Shown here: piece by piece, positions 40,905-52,800 of the stretch
Numbering within the stretch: the stretch's first letter is position 1
Layout of the letters: each line of letters opens with the position of its first letter
Assembly (NCBI GenBank): GCA_932521025.1
Contig: OW051471.1
Location: 1,116,001 to 1,180,000 of the forward strand
Direction of reading: 5' to 3'
DNA from: Oscheius onirici
Lineage: Eukaryota; Nematoda; Chromadorea; Rhabditida; Rhabditidae
DNA length: 64,000 nt
Translations under genes and position numbers: made by a program
Notes under the pieces: model-generated
The model's database searches: none
What the model was told of the DNA's origin: nothing
What the model saw: the letters and a program-made list of their open reading frames with translations, nothing else

Positions 40905-43900
40905 ATGCCAACTCCAAGTCAGCTGCCTCGAAAAGGACGTCTAAATTCCAACGACTCCGTCTTCAACAGTGATGTAGGTTCTACCGACGTTTTCTATGTC
41001 TGTCTGTCTATCTGAATAGATACTACTGTCTCTCCATCTCTGACTCTCTGTTTTTCTGTCACTCCGCCCATCTGGGTAGTTTCCACTGTCCCTCTGTCTC
41101 TGTCTCTTCCTCTCCCTCTTAGCCTCCATTCCCGTCTTTCTACCGAACTTTTCTATGTCTGTCTGTCTCCTTGGATTGATTCTACTATCTCTCTTTCGTT
41201 GTCTCTCCGTTCATTTATGTAGTTTCTACTGTCTCTCTGTCCCTCTGTCTTTCTGTCACTCTCTCGGTTGCTCTGATTCTCTGTATCTATGTCTCTCTCA
41301 ATCTCTCCCTCTGCCTTTCTATTCTGTCTTTCTGTCCCTCTGTCACTCTCACTCTCTGTCTCTCTGTCTCTGCCCCTGTCCCTCCTAATCTCTGTCCATT
41401 TGTCTCTCTGTCTCCCTGTCTCTTGGACTCCCTGTCTCTCTGTTCCTCTTTCTCTCTGTATCTCTGTCCCTCTCCCTAACCCTCCAATTTCCAGTCATTC
41501 ATCCTCGGAAACATGTGCGCTCTGGCCGCCTCAGGAAATCTCGAAGCCCTCGTTCGTGGCTACCTGGCCGATCAGTCGCTCCTCACCCCGGACCAAGACG
41601 GAAACATTCCACTCCACCACGCTGCCCGGTTCGATCAGCGCAGCGCCGCCCGCGGTCTGATGGCCCTGTCGATGCCGCAGACGAGCTGGATGATCAGGAA
41701 CCATGCTGGTCACACTCCATTGGACGTCGCCACTGCCCGCATCAAAAAGGACATGCATCTGCTGAATCTGAAGAAACAGGAGTTGGAGAATCATCACACG
41801 CGTGTCAATCGTCGCTTCGTGGCCGAACGAATTGCCAATCCGAAGCCGAACCACAAGGTGATGCTGAGTATTGACGGCGGCGGAATCAAGGCAATCCTCG
41901 TAGCCGGGATCATCTTGGCCATTGAGAGAGCCATGGGCGATGGCGAAAACATCATGACCAGAACTCATTGGATCGGCGGAACGAGCTGCGGCGGAATCAT
42001 CAGTCTTCTCTTTGGTTGTGGTCAGTTTTTACTACAGTAGTTTTGAAAAAATGCTTGTTCTTCAAAAGAAGGTTGAGAGATCTTTTTGTCCAAGTATCTC
42101 AATTGTTTCAAATACTTGTAATAAGAGCCGCTTGCTAAAAACAAACTGTCTGATGTTGTAGCAAGACGTACAAATTTCGTAGATATTGTGAAATTCGAAG
42201 AACATTAGCTGTTTCTAACCTTAGAGGCTCGTTCAGAAAAGAAAGTTTCATTACCATTCAACGTCTGGACGCAAGAGTTTACTGTTTGTTGAACATTTAC
42301 AATGGAAAAAAATCGGCTCTCTAGGACCAACTCATTTTGGATAAGCGAAAGAAGGCCCCGATAAGAGATGAATAATCTTTGTCGGAGAATCATACTTCAG
42401 ACTTCTAGGCATCAAATAAAGTTTCGAAAGGGAAAGTTCCAAAACTGCGAATTGTTTCAGCTGTAATCTCTAACAAAAGTGGCTCATTGTCAGTATTACG
42501 CGCTTCCGAATCTTCTATTGTGTCAAAATTTCAGGCTACACATGCGATGAGGCCCGTCGTCTCTTCCTTCGCGAGAAGCTCGAAGTCTTCTGTGGCAACA
42601 ACGGTGCCTATTGGCCGAAGCATGCCAGTAGTGGAATCGAGAAGACGCTCAAAAAGTACCTCGGCAAGCATACCCGTCTCGGAGACATCAAAAGCCACAA
42701 GATTATGGTCACTTCTGCTAAAATTCGCGATGCTCCGGCCTCTTTGGTTCTCTTTCGCAGCTACGCTCCCGACATTCCGAGCAAAGAGTTCGAAAAGTAT
42801 GGCTATCTGGATCCGAAAGAGATTTTGGCCTGGAAGGCTGCCAGGAGCACTTCAGCCGCTCCCGTCTACTTTGACAGCTTCCATGATCACGCTGACGGAG
42901 CCATCGTCTGCAACAATCCCTGTCTGACGCTCATTACCGACTTCCATAGGCTGAAGAAGATTGAAGAGTTTAGGAAAATTGTGAGTTTTGACCATTTTTT
43001 ATGGGCTGGAAGATTTATTGAGAACTTTTCTGAGATCATAATCGTTGTCCAAGAGTTTTCTGTTACACAAAGAGAAATCTATTTTAAATTGCTCCCAGAT
43101 CTCTGTGTTTGTCTGAAGCTCTAATTGAGGATCAGGAGGGGACCTTTGTGCGCAAATTAGTTTCAACAAGTCGCGACAGGAAAAGCAAGTGCGCGAAATA
43201 TTCTAACGACTTTGGTAGTTTCTTTGGAGGGACAGGACGTGACTGGAACAGAGTGACAAGGGAAGAAGGGAAGGTACAGTAGGACTGAGACTCACTAAAG
43301 CTAGGAACTTTAGGTCCTACATTTTGAAATTAGGCTAAGGAGGGGTGGGTTTAAATATAATTTCGATAGTTTCTTTGGAGGGTCAGGAAGAGTGCCTGGA
43401 GGAGAGTAACAAAGGAGGAATGAAAGGGAAACCACGACTAGGGCTCCGTGGCAGAGCGAAGTCATGAATTTATACTTTAGCCCTGGAAGGGCGTTGCCAA
43501 CCTTGTTGCCCTAAATTTGCAAAATATATGCAGCACGCAAGTTTGCACGCAATCAAGTCCTGTTGCCTGTAGCTGAATATCCACGACGGGGGGTCATGTA
43601 ATGGGATACGTCCAACCATCTATCAGTAGCTTGCAATCTCCGACATTCTCATTATTAGCTACAGTGAAGCATGTTGAACGTAGCTTATTGCAAGCATCCT
43701 GCTTCACTCTACTGTCATTTTTCCCAACCTTCGATATTGTGAAAAGATTCTCTTGCTCCTGTAGAATATTTGGAAAGAAACGAAATTTTGGCCTCACAGA
43801 TGCCTGGAGAGAACAATCCTTATGTGGTACACCGTTACGTACTTCGAAAAGTACCGTATTCTTTTAGAAGAACTACAGTAACTTTATTCTAGGCGAAGTG

Positions 43901-44506
43901 TACTTCCAAGACAGTTTTGTTTACTAAACTATAACCTATTCTTTGAAGTTTTTGTTAGCCTCGATATTTTGAGAATCCGTCTTGTTTCAACTAGTCTTCA
44001 AGTTCTCGCTGTAATGGTTTCCAACAATGCTCGTTTGTTGACCGCAATAACTGCAAGTTTTCAGTAACAAAATAGTCACTTTTTAGACGAACGAAGACGA
44101 GATTGGCTGCATTCTCTCTCTTGGCAGTGGTCACGAGCCGACTACCCCGCTCGGCGGAATCGACCCGAACATCAAGTGGAAATTTGCTCTCGGACGCTAT
44201 TGGGAAGGTGGCAAGAAGCTCTTCACTCTGTTCATGAATCAGGCCACGAGCAGTCATGCCGTGCTGGATGGACAGGCTCGCGAGTGGGCTCACAGCCTCG
44301 GAATTCCGTACTTTCGCTTTTCGCCCAAGTTGACAAAGACCATCGAGCTGGACAGTACGAATCTGGAGGGCATTTTTGACTTTATGTTCGAGAACGAAGT
44401 CTACCTGAGGACGCAGGTCAAGAACGAGCTGGAGGACTTGGCCCGTCTACTGAAGACTATGCCGAAGAATGAGAAGATCAAGCACACGAAGGACATCATT
44501 CGATAA
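40905..44506 (+). CDS. Ankyrin-patatin calcium-independent phospholipase A2-like lipase
   Basis: Four exons (40905-40973, 41495-42020, 42535-42980, 44087-44506) join in phase to 486 residues. Exons 1-2 give a short N terminus and ankyrin-like repeats (DGNIPLHHAARFD; NHAGHTPLDVATAR). The patatin domain follows with the oxyanion loop DGGGIKA (Asp150), the nucleophile elbow GTSCGG with Ser187, and the catalytic Asp319 in DGA. Serine and aspartate together form the catalytic dyad of the family, which cleaves the sn-2 acyl chain of phospholipids without calcium. The protein is shorter than vertebrate iPLA2-beta (about 800 residues, more ankyrin repeats) but similar to several nematode ipla proteins. 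The ATG at 40905 is chosen because its exon joins in phase to the ankyrin exon. Exon GC is clearly above the introns. Intron 3 contains repeat D. All key residues are present, so it is probably active. Confidence 0.92.
41000..41480. repeat. Pyrimidine-rich CTGTCTCTCTGTC microsatellite block
   Basis: Intron 1 of the lipase gene is almost wholly made of irregular TCTG/CTCT repeats on the plus strand, with two longer near-copies (GTCTGTCTGTCT near 41000 and 41157). The acceptor CCAATTTCCAG at 41484-41494 follows directly. Confidence 0.8.
43081..43505 (+). repeat. Dispersed repeat family D, copy 3
   Basis: It begins ATTTTAAATTGCTCCCAGAT, includes GAAGCTCTAATTGAGGATCA, and ends GCGTTGCCAACCTTG. 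Its middle (GGTACAGTAGGACTGAGACT and onward) is nearly identical to the copy at about 53065-53280, so one of the two is recent. It lies in intron 3 of the lipase gene. Confidence 0.8.
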
Positions 44507-44636
44507 AAACCCTGAATATATCAACAGTGTGCTAAATGAAGAGAGATCTATTGAAAGGTGTTTAGGGGACAGAGGGACATGGAAAGTGCAAAACTTACTA
44601 CAGGCCTTTTTTAAGTTTAGGAGGAGGAGAAGAAAT

Positions 44637-45915
44637 AGGCGTTACAACAAAAAGGTGGCACGTACGTAATCACATATTGGAGTTAAAAGTGTCCAAAAAT
44701 GATGACGTAAATAGAGGGGAACCAGAAAAACGGCAGAATAAAGTAAGAAATGAAGTACCAGTTGTATGAGGTCTTCATTTAGCACTCAGTTGAAATATTC
44801 GTGCTTCTATCGAGCTTGATATCTGTAGTACGTATTCTTATACGTTATGAACCTGTACAATGCGTCTCCCACAGCGACACGGCATTCCAGAAACAGCGTA
44901 GTCACTCTAGCTGAATGTTACTGCTTTATAAGAGAGGGATGAAGGACTGTCCCTATGGATGCCGTTTTGTCTAGGATATGCTTATTGTTTATTCCAAGAT
45001 ATGATATTTCGACAGTACAAAAATATGAAGAGAAAACTCGTTTCACGATACATACAAGATGGATGCGATACATCATGGACAATAGCTTTCTCAACCTATT
45101 TCCCTTGTTCTTCTTCAAGAGAGTCATTCATAGGACAGTGAGACGCCGAATCGAATCTCTTCGATGACGATATTCATCAACAGAGAGAAGCTCTCGTCAT
45201 CTTCAGCTCACGGACACATCAATCCTTCTGTTGGCGAGGAAGAACTGTCTTGAAGTGTGGACATTTTTTTCGGCCCAGAAACTCGCGAATGAAACAGTTT
45301 TTCGCCTTTTCAAAGACTTCGATGCTTCCGTCCTTGAGATCAGTGTGCAGCTGCAGTAGAGTACACATCGGGAGAGTGAAATTTAAAAGGAGCAACGTGG
45401 GGAGCCGTTACAACGAAAAGGTGGCGTGTACGCGATCCCGTATTGGAGTTATACAGTATCCGGAAAATGAGGAAGTAAACAGAGGGAAACCAGAATAACG
45501 GCATCGCAGGTAAGGAATGAAGAAATACCGGTTGTATGGTGTCTTCTGCGGTTACGATATTTCGACAGTACAAAAATAAGAAGAGAAAACTCGTTTCACG
45601 ATGTATACAAGATGAATGGGAATGATGTGAGATCCAGTACGTCTTTGATAAGATAGTTCATCAATAAAGAGACGAGCTAAATAGTGGCTATGCATGAAAG
45701 ACGTCTGATGCATGCTGCCCCTGCCAGAGCTATTATACACAAATGGGGCGAAACACATCGAAAATCGGCTAAACTGGTAAAGAATGAAGGTTATCTGGGG
45801 GTATTCTGCGATTTACAAGAAATGATATTTCGACAGTACAAAAACATGAAGACAAAAATATGAAGAATGTAGAATATGAAACTCGTTTCACGATACGTAC
45901 AAGATGAATGCGATA
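44637..45915. repeat. Diverged tandem repeats downstream of the lipase
   Basis: The block GATATTTCGACAGTACAAAA followed by GAAAACTCGTTTCACGAT recurs at about 45001, 45557 and 45827. The preceding block (GTTACAACAAAAAGGTGGCA and AACCAGAAAAACGGCA) recurs at 44640 and 45407. The units are about 560 to 770 bases long and clearly diverged. No gene is seen in 44507-46080. Confidence 0.7.
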
Positions 45916-46089
45916 TACAGAGTGCGGCAGAATTATGGGCGCACTTTGTTTACAGAGCGCGGGAGCAGACTGTTTCGTATTTTTCGAGTATTTAGACGTA
46001 TACTTGTTTATTTTTATTTGTTTTACCATGATTCACTCATAAACTTGTTTGTGCCCTGAATTTGGGACCTCGAAGTAAAACATGACTGG

Positions 46090-46345
46090 TGCAAATTTTT
46101 GGTGTATTGTTAATAGTCGCCGTCTTCACCCAGACAACCCGTGTTCAACTCCTCTCTTCGCCAAACATTTTTGCTAAATTGTTTTGAGTAGGAAATAGAG
46201 TTAGGGTAACCGCTAGGAGATTGAAAAGGACCGGTTGAGCAGTATAAGTTCCGAGAGGGATCGGTTGACTGGGGAAGGGAGCAGAAGTGAAGAAAACATA
46301 AGTAAAAACAGCCGCCGACAGGCAACGAAGCCGGCTGGTGATGTT
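46090..46345 (+). mobile_element. SINE family B, copy 2
   Basis: TTTTTGGTGTATTGTTAATA opens the copy. The B-box region reads GTGTTCAACTCC (decayed), followed by GTAGGAAATAGAGTTAGGGT, only two GATCGGTTGACTGG-type repeats, and AGCCGCCGACAGGCAACGAA. It is shorter than the copy at 36150. Confidence 0.7.
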
Positions 46346-46909
46346 CTACAGTCTCTTCAAGACAAATGCACAACAAACGGAAAAAACATGAAAACACAAA
46401 AGATGAATATTTTAGGAAACGGTACGAATATTTTGTACGCAATTGCGGAAAAAATTGTCTAAACCAGGACAGTTCTAAATCGGTTTTGGTGGAAACGGTA
46501 CAAAACTAAATCGGTTTGGTCTACATCGACTCAGACCCTTGATTTCCCCCTGTTCGCATGTTCGCACACGATGGGACTGTCTGTTTAAATTTTTATTTCA
46601 AATCATATATTTGTGTTTCAGTACTTTGCGTATAGTATCATAGTCGGGCCAAAAGTCAGCTGCGGATGGTGGCATCGTGGATAGGATGGCTGAAGACCGT
46701 TATCGACATCGGGAACAGTTTCTGGAGGTCACCACGGAACGCGGTTTGATGGAAAATAAAAGCAATTGTGCAAGATTAAGGCAAACTATGTGAAGTTCGA
46801 CAAAATTCTATTCAAAACTTTTCAACTTTGAGTTTATTCAAACAAGGTTGGCAACGCCCTTCCAGGGCTAAAGTTGAAATTGTATTGAAACCCACTCCCT
46901 CTCAAGCCT

Positions 46910-46979
46910 AAGTATGGCTATCTGGATCCGAAAGAGATTTTGGCCTGGAAGGCTGCCAGAAGCACTTCAGCCGCTCCCG
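46910..46979 (+). pseudogene. 70-bp scrap of lipase exon 3
   Basis: These 70 bases match 42795-42864 of the lipase coding exon with a single difference (AGAAGC for AGGAGC). The homology stops sharply at both ends, with a repeat-D scrap about 30 bases upstream and a reversed SINE B directly downstream. The high identity points to a recent copy. Filler DNA captured at a repaired break would explain it; it has no coding role. Confidence 0.88.
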
Positions 46980-46984
46980 CTTCG

Positions 46985-47420
46985 CCGCCTATCGGCGTCT
47001 TTTTTACTTGTGCTTTCTTCCTTACTTCTGTTCCGTTCCCCAATCAACCGATCTCTTCTGATCCCTTCTGCTCCCTCCTCTAGTCACCGATCTCTTTTGA
47101 TCCCTTCCCCGGTCAACCGATCTCTTCTGATCCTGTCACGTCTTCTTCCTTCTCTTATCAATCGGACCTTTTTCATTCTTTCCCAGGGTTCTCATCCTCT
47201 CCCAAAGGATTGATATGAATTTTTCCATTTTCCGGCTATCCGATCTCTCTCTGAACCTATACAGATCAACCGGTCCCTTCTTATCCCCTAGCGGTTACCC
47301 TGACTCTACTTCCTACTCAAAATAATTTAGCAAAAATATTTGGTGAGAAGAGGAATCGAACCCGGGTTGTCTGGGTAACAGCGGCGACTCTTAATAATAC
47401 ACCAAAATTTCGTGGCCACG
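46985..47420 (-). mobile_element. SINE family B, copy 3 (reverse)
   Basis: Read on the minus strand it has the GTGTATTATTAAGAGTCGCC start, B-box GGTTCGATTCC, GTAGGAAGTAGAGTCAGGGT, several AGAAGAGATCGGTTGAC-type repeats and the CGCCGATAGGCGGCGAAG end. It has the longest repeat tract of the three copies. Confidence 0.75.
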
Positions 47421-47703
47421 GACAAAAAACCTAACAAACACACTCACAGAGTCAGCCACAGACACTTTCGCTTTTTAATATTTTAGATGATCATGCTACA
47501 AGAAGAAACTTCTGTTGCTAACTATGCCTTCGGACGTGTAGCTACTAGGAAAGAACTATAATACTTCCACTAGTGAAGACGGAATGGAGACCAGGCGAGA
47601 GAGACAGATAGACTGAGAGTAAGAAAGACTGGGAGACAGGTATACAGTGTGGCAAAAAGGCTGGGAAACTTAGGAACAGACTTCATTGACCTTTTAGGAA
47701 ATG

Positions 47704-48175
47704 TCACTGATTCCACTTCATTTTGAGCTCTGCCAGCACGAAAGCCTTGACATTCGGATCCTCTACCCGGTTTTCGACATCTTTGAGTGCCTTCTCCTTG
47801 TTTTTGTGACCTGAAAACTTGATATTCTCTTATGACCAAGAAGTCGGAAAAAATGTCTGACAAAGTTGTGAGCATCATAAATTAAATCTGGCAGCGGTGA
47901 ACAGTTTGGCTCTGGCGAGAAATTTGAATGTCTCGCATCGTCCGTCAAAGTTCACAAAACTTACTGTAAAAATCTATCAACTTGTAGCCATAATCCAGCC
48001 AGACACAGTTGGCGCAGCCGGAGCCACAGCAGGACCCTTCTGGTGGTGGATCAGGTCTAGCGTGCGCCATCTGAATTTTTTATCTCTTTTTCAATAGAAT
48101 TTTTTTTGCACTCACCTGTGAGCTGCAAAAGAACCGCCGAAGACTTGGACACGTTTTCTGGAGCAGTTTTGACAT
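47704..48175 (-). CDS. OXLD1-like small mitochondrial protein (oxidoreductase-like domain)
   Basis: Three exons on the minus strand (48175-48116, 48070-47965, 47810-47704) join in phase to 90 residues. Exon 1 gives a basic, amphipathic-type start (MSKLLQKTCPSLRRFF) that looks like a mitochondrial presequence. Exon 2 carries the family motif: PDPPPEGSCCGSGCANCVWL, with Cys pairs and the conserved NCVW..Y stretch of the oxidoreductase-like N-terminal domain (human OXLD1). Exon 3 gives KALKDVENRVEDPNVKAFVL, a helical tail. The start at 48175 is chosen because the overlapping ATG at 48179 runs into a stop after splicing. The exact biochemical role of the family is not established. The gene is intact and short-introned, between repeat clusters. 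Confidence 0.88.
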
Positions 48176-48246
48176 GCATTCACTGGATACTTTGTGGATT
48201 TGATGAAACAAAAGATCAAAAATATCTGCAGAGTGGACTTGTATTA

Positions 48247-48639
48247 GGTTGCCAAATAAGTATTTTCCTCGGGGTCATTTCTTCCAGCAAAAAGCAAATT
48301 GACTGTTCTTTTTTTCAAAATGTAGGTCATTTTCCGTTTCGACATGATCCCAAAGTTGAAAATCGTTTTTCAAAATAGCAAAATATTCGTCTCATTGAGC
48401 TGAGGTTTTCATTAATTGACAACTTTTTGGTAGGATGCAACCATGAAGAGTTATGGCCAAAATTGTGTTTTGATCGAAACTTGGAACGTTCTGAAATGCT
48501 CAGACGGTAAGATAACCAGGTCTCTCATATAGCCAATTAATTCGGCCTAGGTTAGACCTACATTTTGAAAAAAAGAACAGTCAATTTGCTTTTTCCTGAA
48601 ATTAGTTATGACCCCGAGGAAAATACTTATTTGGCGACC
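48247..48639. mobile_element. TA-flanked fold-back element, no tRNA-like core
   Basis: GGTTGCCAAATAAGTATTTT at the left is mirrored by AAAATACTTATTTGGCGACC at the right, with TA at both flanks (48245-48246, 48640-48641). The arms carry AGACGGTAAGATAACC-type sequence shared with 10088-10890 and 22928-23400. It is 393 bp. Confidence 0.85.
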
Positions 48640-48649
48640 TAATATTTTC

Positions 48650-49804
48650 TCACAATCAGCATTTCTGAGCTATATTTAAGTAGAAATCAATTTTTTAGCT
48701 ATCGAGCTATGGAAACCGTAAAACTTATACAAGTTCCTCTTTTCCAGACAAAAGAAAAACAACTAGAAGATTCAGCTGTGAGACAAGAGGCGAAAACAGG
48801 ATTAAATATATTCGAAGCTCGTCCCCCAGTTGCGTCAACAAGGGGCAGGAAGAGCAAAGAAAGGTTGCGTAACGTTTTCGATGAAACGTCCTCTTTTCGA
48901 TAAATGCTTTCTCCTAGTTGCCGGAAGACAGTCCCAATTCAAGGGAGGATCAGCATATAGTCTGTCCTGAATGAAAGTTTACTGAAAGGTTGATTTAGAA
49001 TTTTCGTGACGGGAATCATCGCGTCAGCAGCTTTTCTTCTCTTTTTTGCACAACTTTTCAAGAGAAAAAAAAAACGATTTTTTCACACGGAATGCAAGGA
49101 ATTTATGCTGTTACGCTCAAGCTCCCATTTACATTTTTGGCATATTATGTTCGATAAAGTTGTAGTATTTTTTTGGGCTTTACAACTTTGCAGAACATTG
49201 CAAAGCTTGAAAACGTTTTGATCACAGTGAAAATTTGCTCCAAAGCCGCAAACTTCATGAGTTCTTGAGCTGAAGATGACGCGAGCGCCATCCTGCCATT
49301 CGTAGCCTCTGGTAGTCGTTGAGTGTTTTCCGGCCTAGCAACCAAACGGTGATTTTGTAAGAAATGTTCTCTTTTTGTCAGGTTACGCAGTTCAGACAAC
49401 TCTTCTCTTTTTGTTCGGTCGGCAAAACAAGGGCAAAGACAAATCTCTTCTTCTTCAAAGAATTCACTTTTTCACAGATCCAGATAGGCCAAAAACTTTT
49501 GTGTTGATACTCTCAACTGTAAACAACTATCATAAATATTTATTTTGATATTTCCACAGTACGGTTCGATGGAGCTAATTATATGCTGGAAAGGGGTAAG
49601 AGGTTCTGTTTTGAGAATAGTTTGAGCACTCACAGATAAAATTGGTGGTGGGAAGGGACCCGCGTCTTCGCAAAAATCAATCGTGTGTACATCTTTTTTG
49701 TACAGAAGAGGAAGAGAAAATGGCAAGGACTTTTTGTTTGTTTGTTTTAATAAAATAAATTAGGGGAAGCACCAGATTTGGCTTTACAAAACATGTAGAA
49801 AAAA
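48650..49804. other. Intergenic stretch between OXLD1-like and srGAP genes
   Basis: No gene can be supported. A hairpin repeat of the CTGCAAAGTTGTA family lies at 49140-49225 (GATAAAGTTGTAG against CTACAACTT-type sequence). Open frames here are short and low-complexity. The 3' UTRs of the srGAP gene (minus) must lie in the upper part. Confidence 0.5.
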
Positions 49805-52800
49805 TTATTCAACGCTTGTAGCTTTGAGCATGGCTGCAAGCTCATCCAGTTGGGGAGAAATGGAACGGGTATGTGCCTCGGAGGCGAAGCGGCGAGCAGA
49901 CATGACGACGTCCGGAGCTTCTTGGTGACTGAAAAAGATGAAAATAAGCTTACCGTACTCTTATTTTTTAATTCCTTCCTAGACCGATTTATAGCGCTTG
50001 CCAAACTTTCCGGGAATCCATAGCACACAAAAAATAGGTAGGCAGTAAATTGTTGGTATCAGAATGTCATACTGTTGTATGTTTCCGTTTGTGATGTTTT
50101 GGAAAACAAGTAACTGCTCAGTTTTTGAGATTTCCAGTTTCATTCGTTCCGAGACCAATTTTCACCAATTCTCTCAGAAAAAAAAAGTAAAAATTAGCTG
50201 TCTATTTGACTGTGAGTATTATATTTTTTCAAACTCACTTTGTCTGCTGATGACTCAAATGCTCATTGAACATCGAGTGCAACTCGTCTCTCAGACTTCC
50301 AGCAGTGGTCGTAGCCAGACGGCTAGTATAGTCACAGATCTGACTTCTGGTCTCGGATTGTTCTCTAAAATTGGTTAATTTTTGATAAACGGGTGAAAAA
50401 TTACCGAGGAAGAATGCCTCTAGCGTCCAGAGCACCTCCTTCGTGAAGGGACAGTCGCTTGGAGGAGGGGAGAGTGTCACTACTGAAAAACATATCGTGG
50501 TTTACTGTCCCACTGTCTCTTTATCCCTATATCCCTCTGTTTCTCTGTCCCTCAAAACATACATTGGATAGACCTTCCCATCGTCCCGACCATTGAACTC
50601 CCGACGAACATGATGCAGTTGGTCCCGCAGCGAAGTCACTACAGGAATCCGGACTCGGGAAGATGTATTGGAGTTCTGTGAGAGAATAGAAGTATGAGAA
50701 GCTGGACGATCTTGCTCCCAAATTGGCCTGAAAATCAGTTTTGTTTTTTGCGATTTTTGTTTGTTTCAATCTTTGTGGATAACCCAGTGAAAGTGAACCG
50801 TGATACTTCCATCGGCTAACAATGTCGAAAATTCTGATTTTCTGTACTTTTTTTTTAAGTCCAGGGGATTCGAAACCCCCCCCCCCCAATACTTCTACAC
50901 ACGCATGTTTAGGTGAAAAAATATTGAAATTTCCAAAAACCGTTTATTCTGAGGTCTTTTTACCGGGTGGTATTTTTCGGGAAATCTTGTGGGAACTAGA
51001 TAAATTTCTTGACTTTTTCTTTTCAAAGGAACAGTCTCATTATAACCAGAGAGGGCAAATCTGGGAAGCCCGCGCATTTAAACCTCAAACACGTCAATTC
51101 ATCGAAAATTACGTCTAAAATGAGTGGTAGAACATCAAATTTGGTGGAAATTTGACGGAAATAGACGAAAACAACGTCTTTTAGGCCAAAAAGTGTTTTT
51201 CTGTAGATTTCAGTCAATTTTCCACCATTTTTAGCGTTCCACCACTCATTTTAGACGCAAATTTTGACGATAAATCGATTAAAAACATTTAGAAGTCGAA
51301 AAAATGAGCATATAAAAAAGAAAACAAGTAAAAATCGAAAAAATGAATGTAAACCCCCTAAAAATGCAAAAATGAAATTTGTCGTGGGTCCCGCCACGCA
51401 GTTGCCTAAGCCTAAGGTCCCAAAAAACTCACCTTGGCGGTGAAATAGTGGCCTGTTGCTTCTCATAGTCCCGGCTCTCTCTGGCAGCGAATTTCGCATT
51501 CAACTCATTGGCAATCCTATGTGGTATGTCAGTCTTTAGAATAGGAGAAGTATCTTCAGACATTCGACGCAAATACTCGTCGATGGCTGAACGATTGGAA
51601 GATCTGAAAATGGAGAGTTTTTTGTTTCAAGGTTGGGTAAAGAGCAACATAACAAGTTTTAATCTTCTACAGACGAATCTGCTACTATATCCTCAAATTT
51701 TTTTTAGGTTAATTGTGGTGGTCTTTTCATAGGAAAAATAATCAGACCGATTGGGTGAACTAGATTCGAGCTATCGCGATTTTTAGTTTTCAGCTAAGTC
51801 AACGGGAAACCAAACCGCTTCGCGCTACGCGCAAAAATCATGTTGTTTCGGAAGAAAATGATTGTGTACCAGGCTTTGACTTTTTTACCGTAAGACTACA
51901 AAAACTCGTACCTGCTAGAAATACTGGGCTGACTCTCCATCCTCGGCGAAAATTGCTGTTGAATTGTCGAGTGAGTAGTCTCCCTCGGAATGATTGGACC
52001 GTCATTTTCAGTGCTCACCGACATGTCATATGTACTGTCAAGCATCTGGTCTCCCGAACTCGTTCCAACTGTTCCATTTCTAGTTCCAACGGGTTCTTCG
52101 TCGTCGGAGAGCACGTCACTGAATTTTTTTGCCTGTTTTGTGAAGTTTTACAACGTTTTCTCCATGTTTCACATGGAGAAAACGCGAAGTTCTAATGGCT
52201 AGTAGGGGGGGGGGGTGACTTTAGCCCCGCGAAACCGGAAACGGTGACTTTAGCTAAAGTCTTTAGCTAAAGTCACCGTCGCGGGGCTAAAGTCAACTAC
52301 CCGGCCTAGTAGAAAAGATGCTTTTAGAATCCGAGAAGTAGGCTAACAATAAGATAAACAAAAGGGACCATGGATAGTATTGAACAGGAAAATGCTCAAG
52401 TTTTATTTCGTAAAATAGGCTTGTCGCTAGAAGCTTTCAGACGCGGGTAACTGCAAATTCACTTTAAATTGCTGCCAGGTCTCTGTGTGTGTGTGTCTTT
52501 CTGTCGGAAGCTTTAATTGGCAATCAAAATGGAGCCATTTGTGCGCACAATTAAGGAGTTAGTGTAACATTACTTTGATTATTTTTTTTTGCTTTCAGTT
52601 TCCAGACAGTAAAGAATCAAATGCGGGTTAGGAATACGGGAAAGCGTTCAAGGGGGTTTTTGACCTTAATCCCAAAGAGCGGTATCACAACTGGAGAACA
52701 AGGATAGAGGAGAACACGAGCACGTGGAAATAGACGAAAAGATACATGGACGACAGGAGGGGAAAGTTGGACAGAAGAAAGGAAACATGGCGATAGGTAC

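Noticed and set aside
41155-41490. Leu/Ser/Cys-rich frames before the lipase exon
   Set aside because: They are translations of a CTGTCTCT microsatellite in intron 1.
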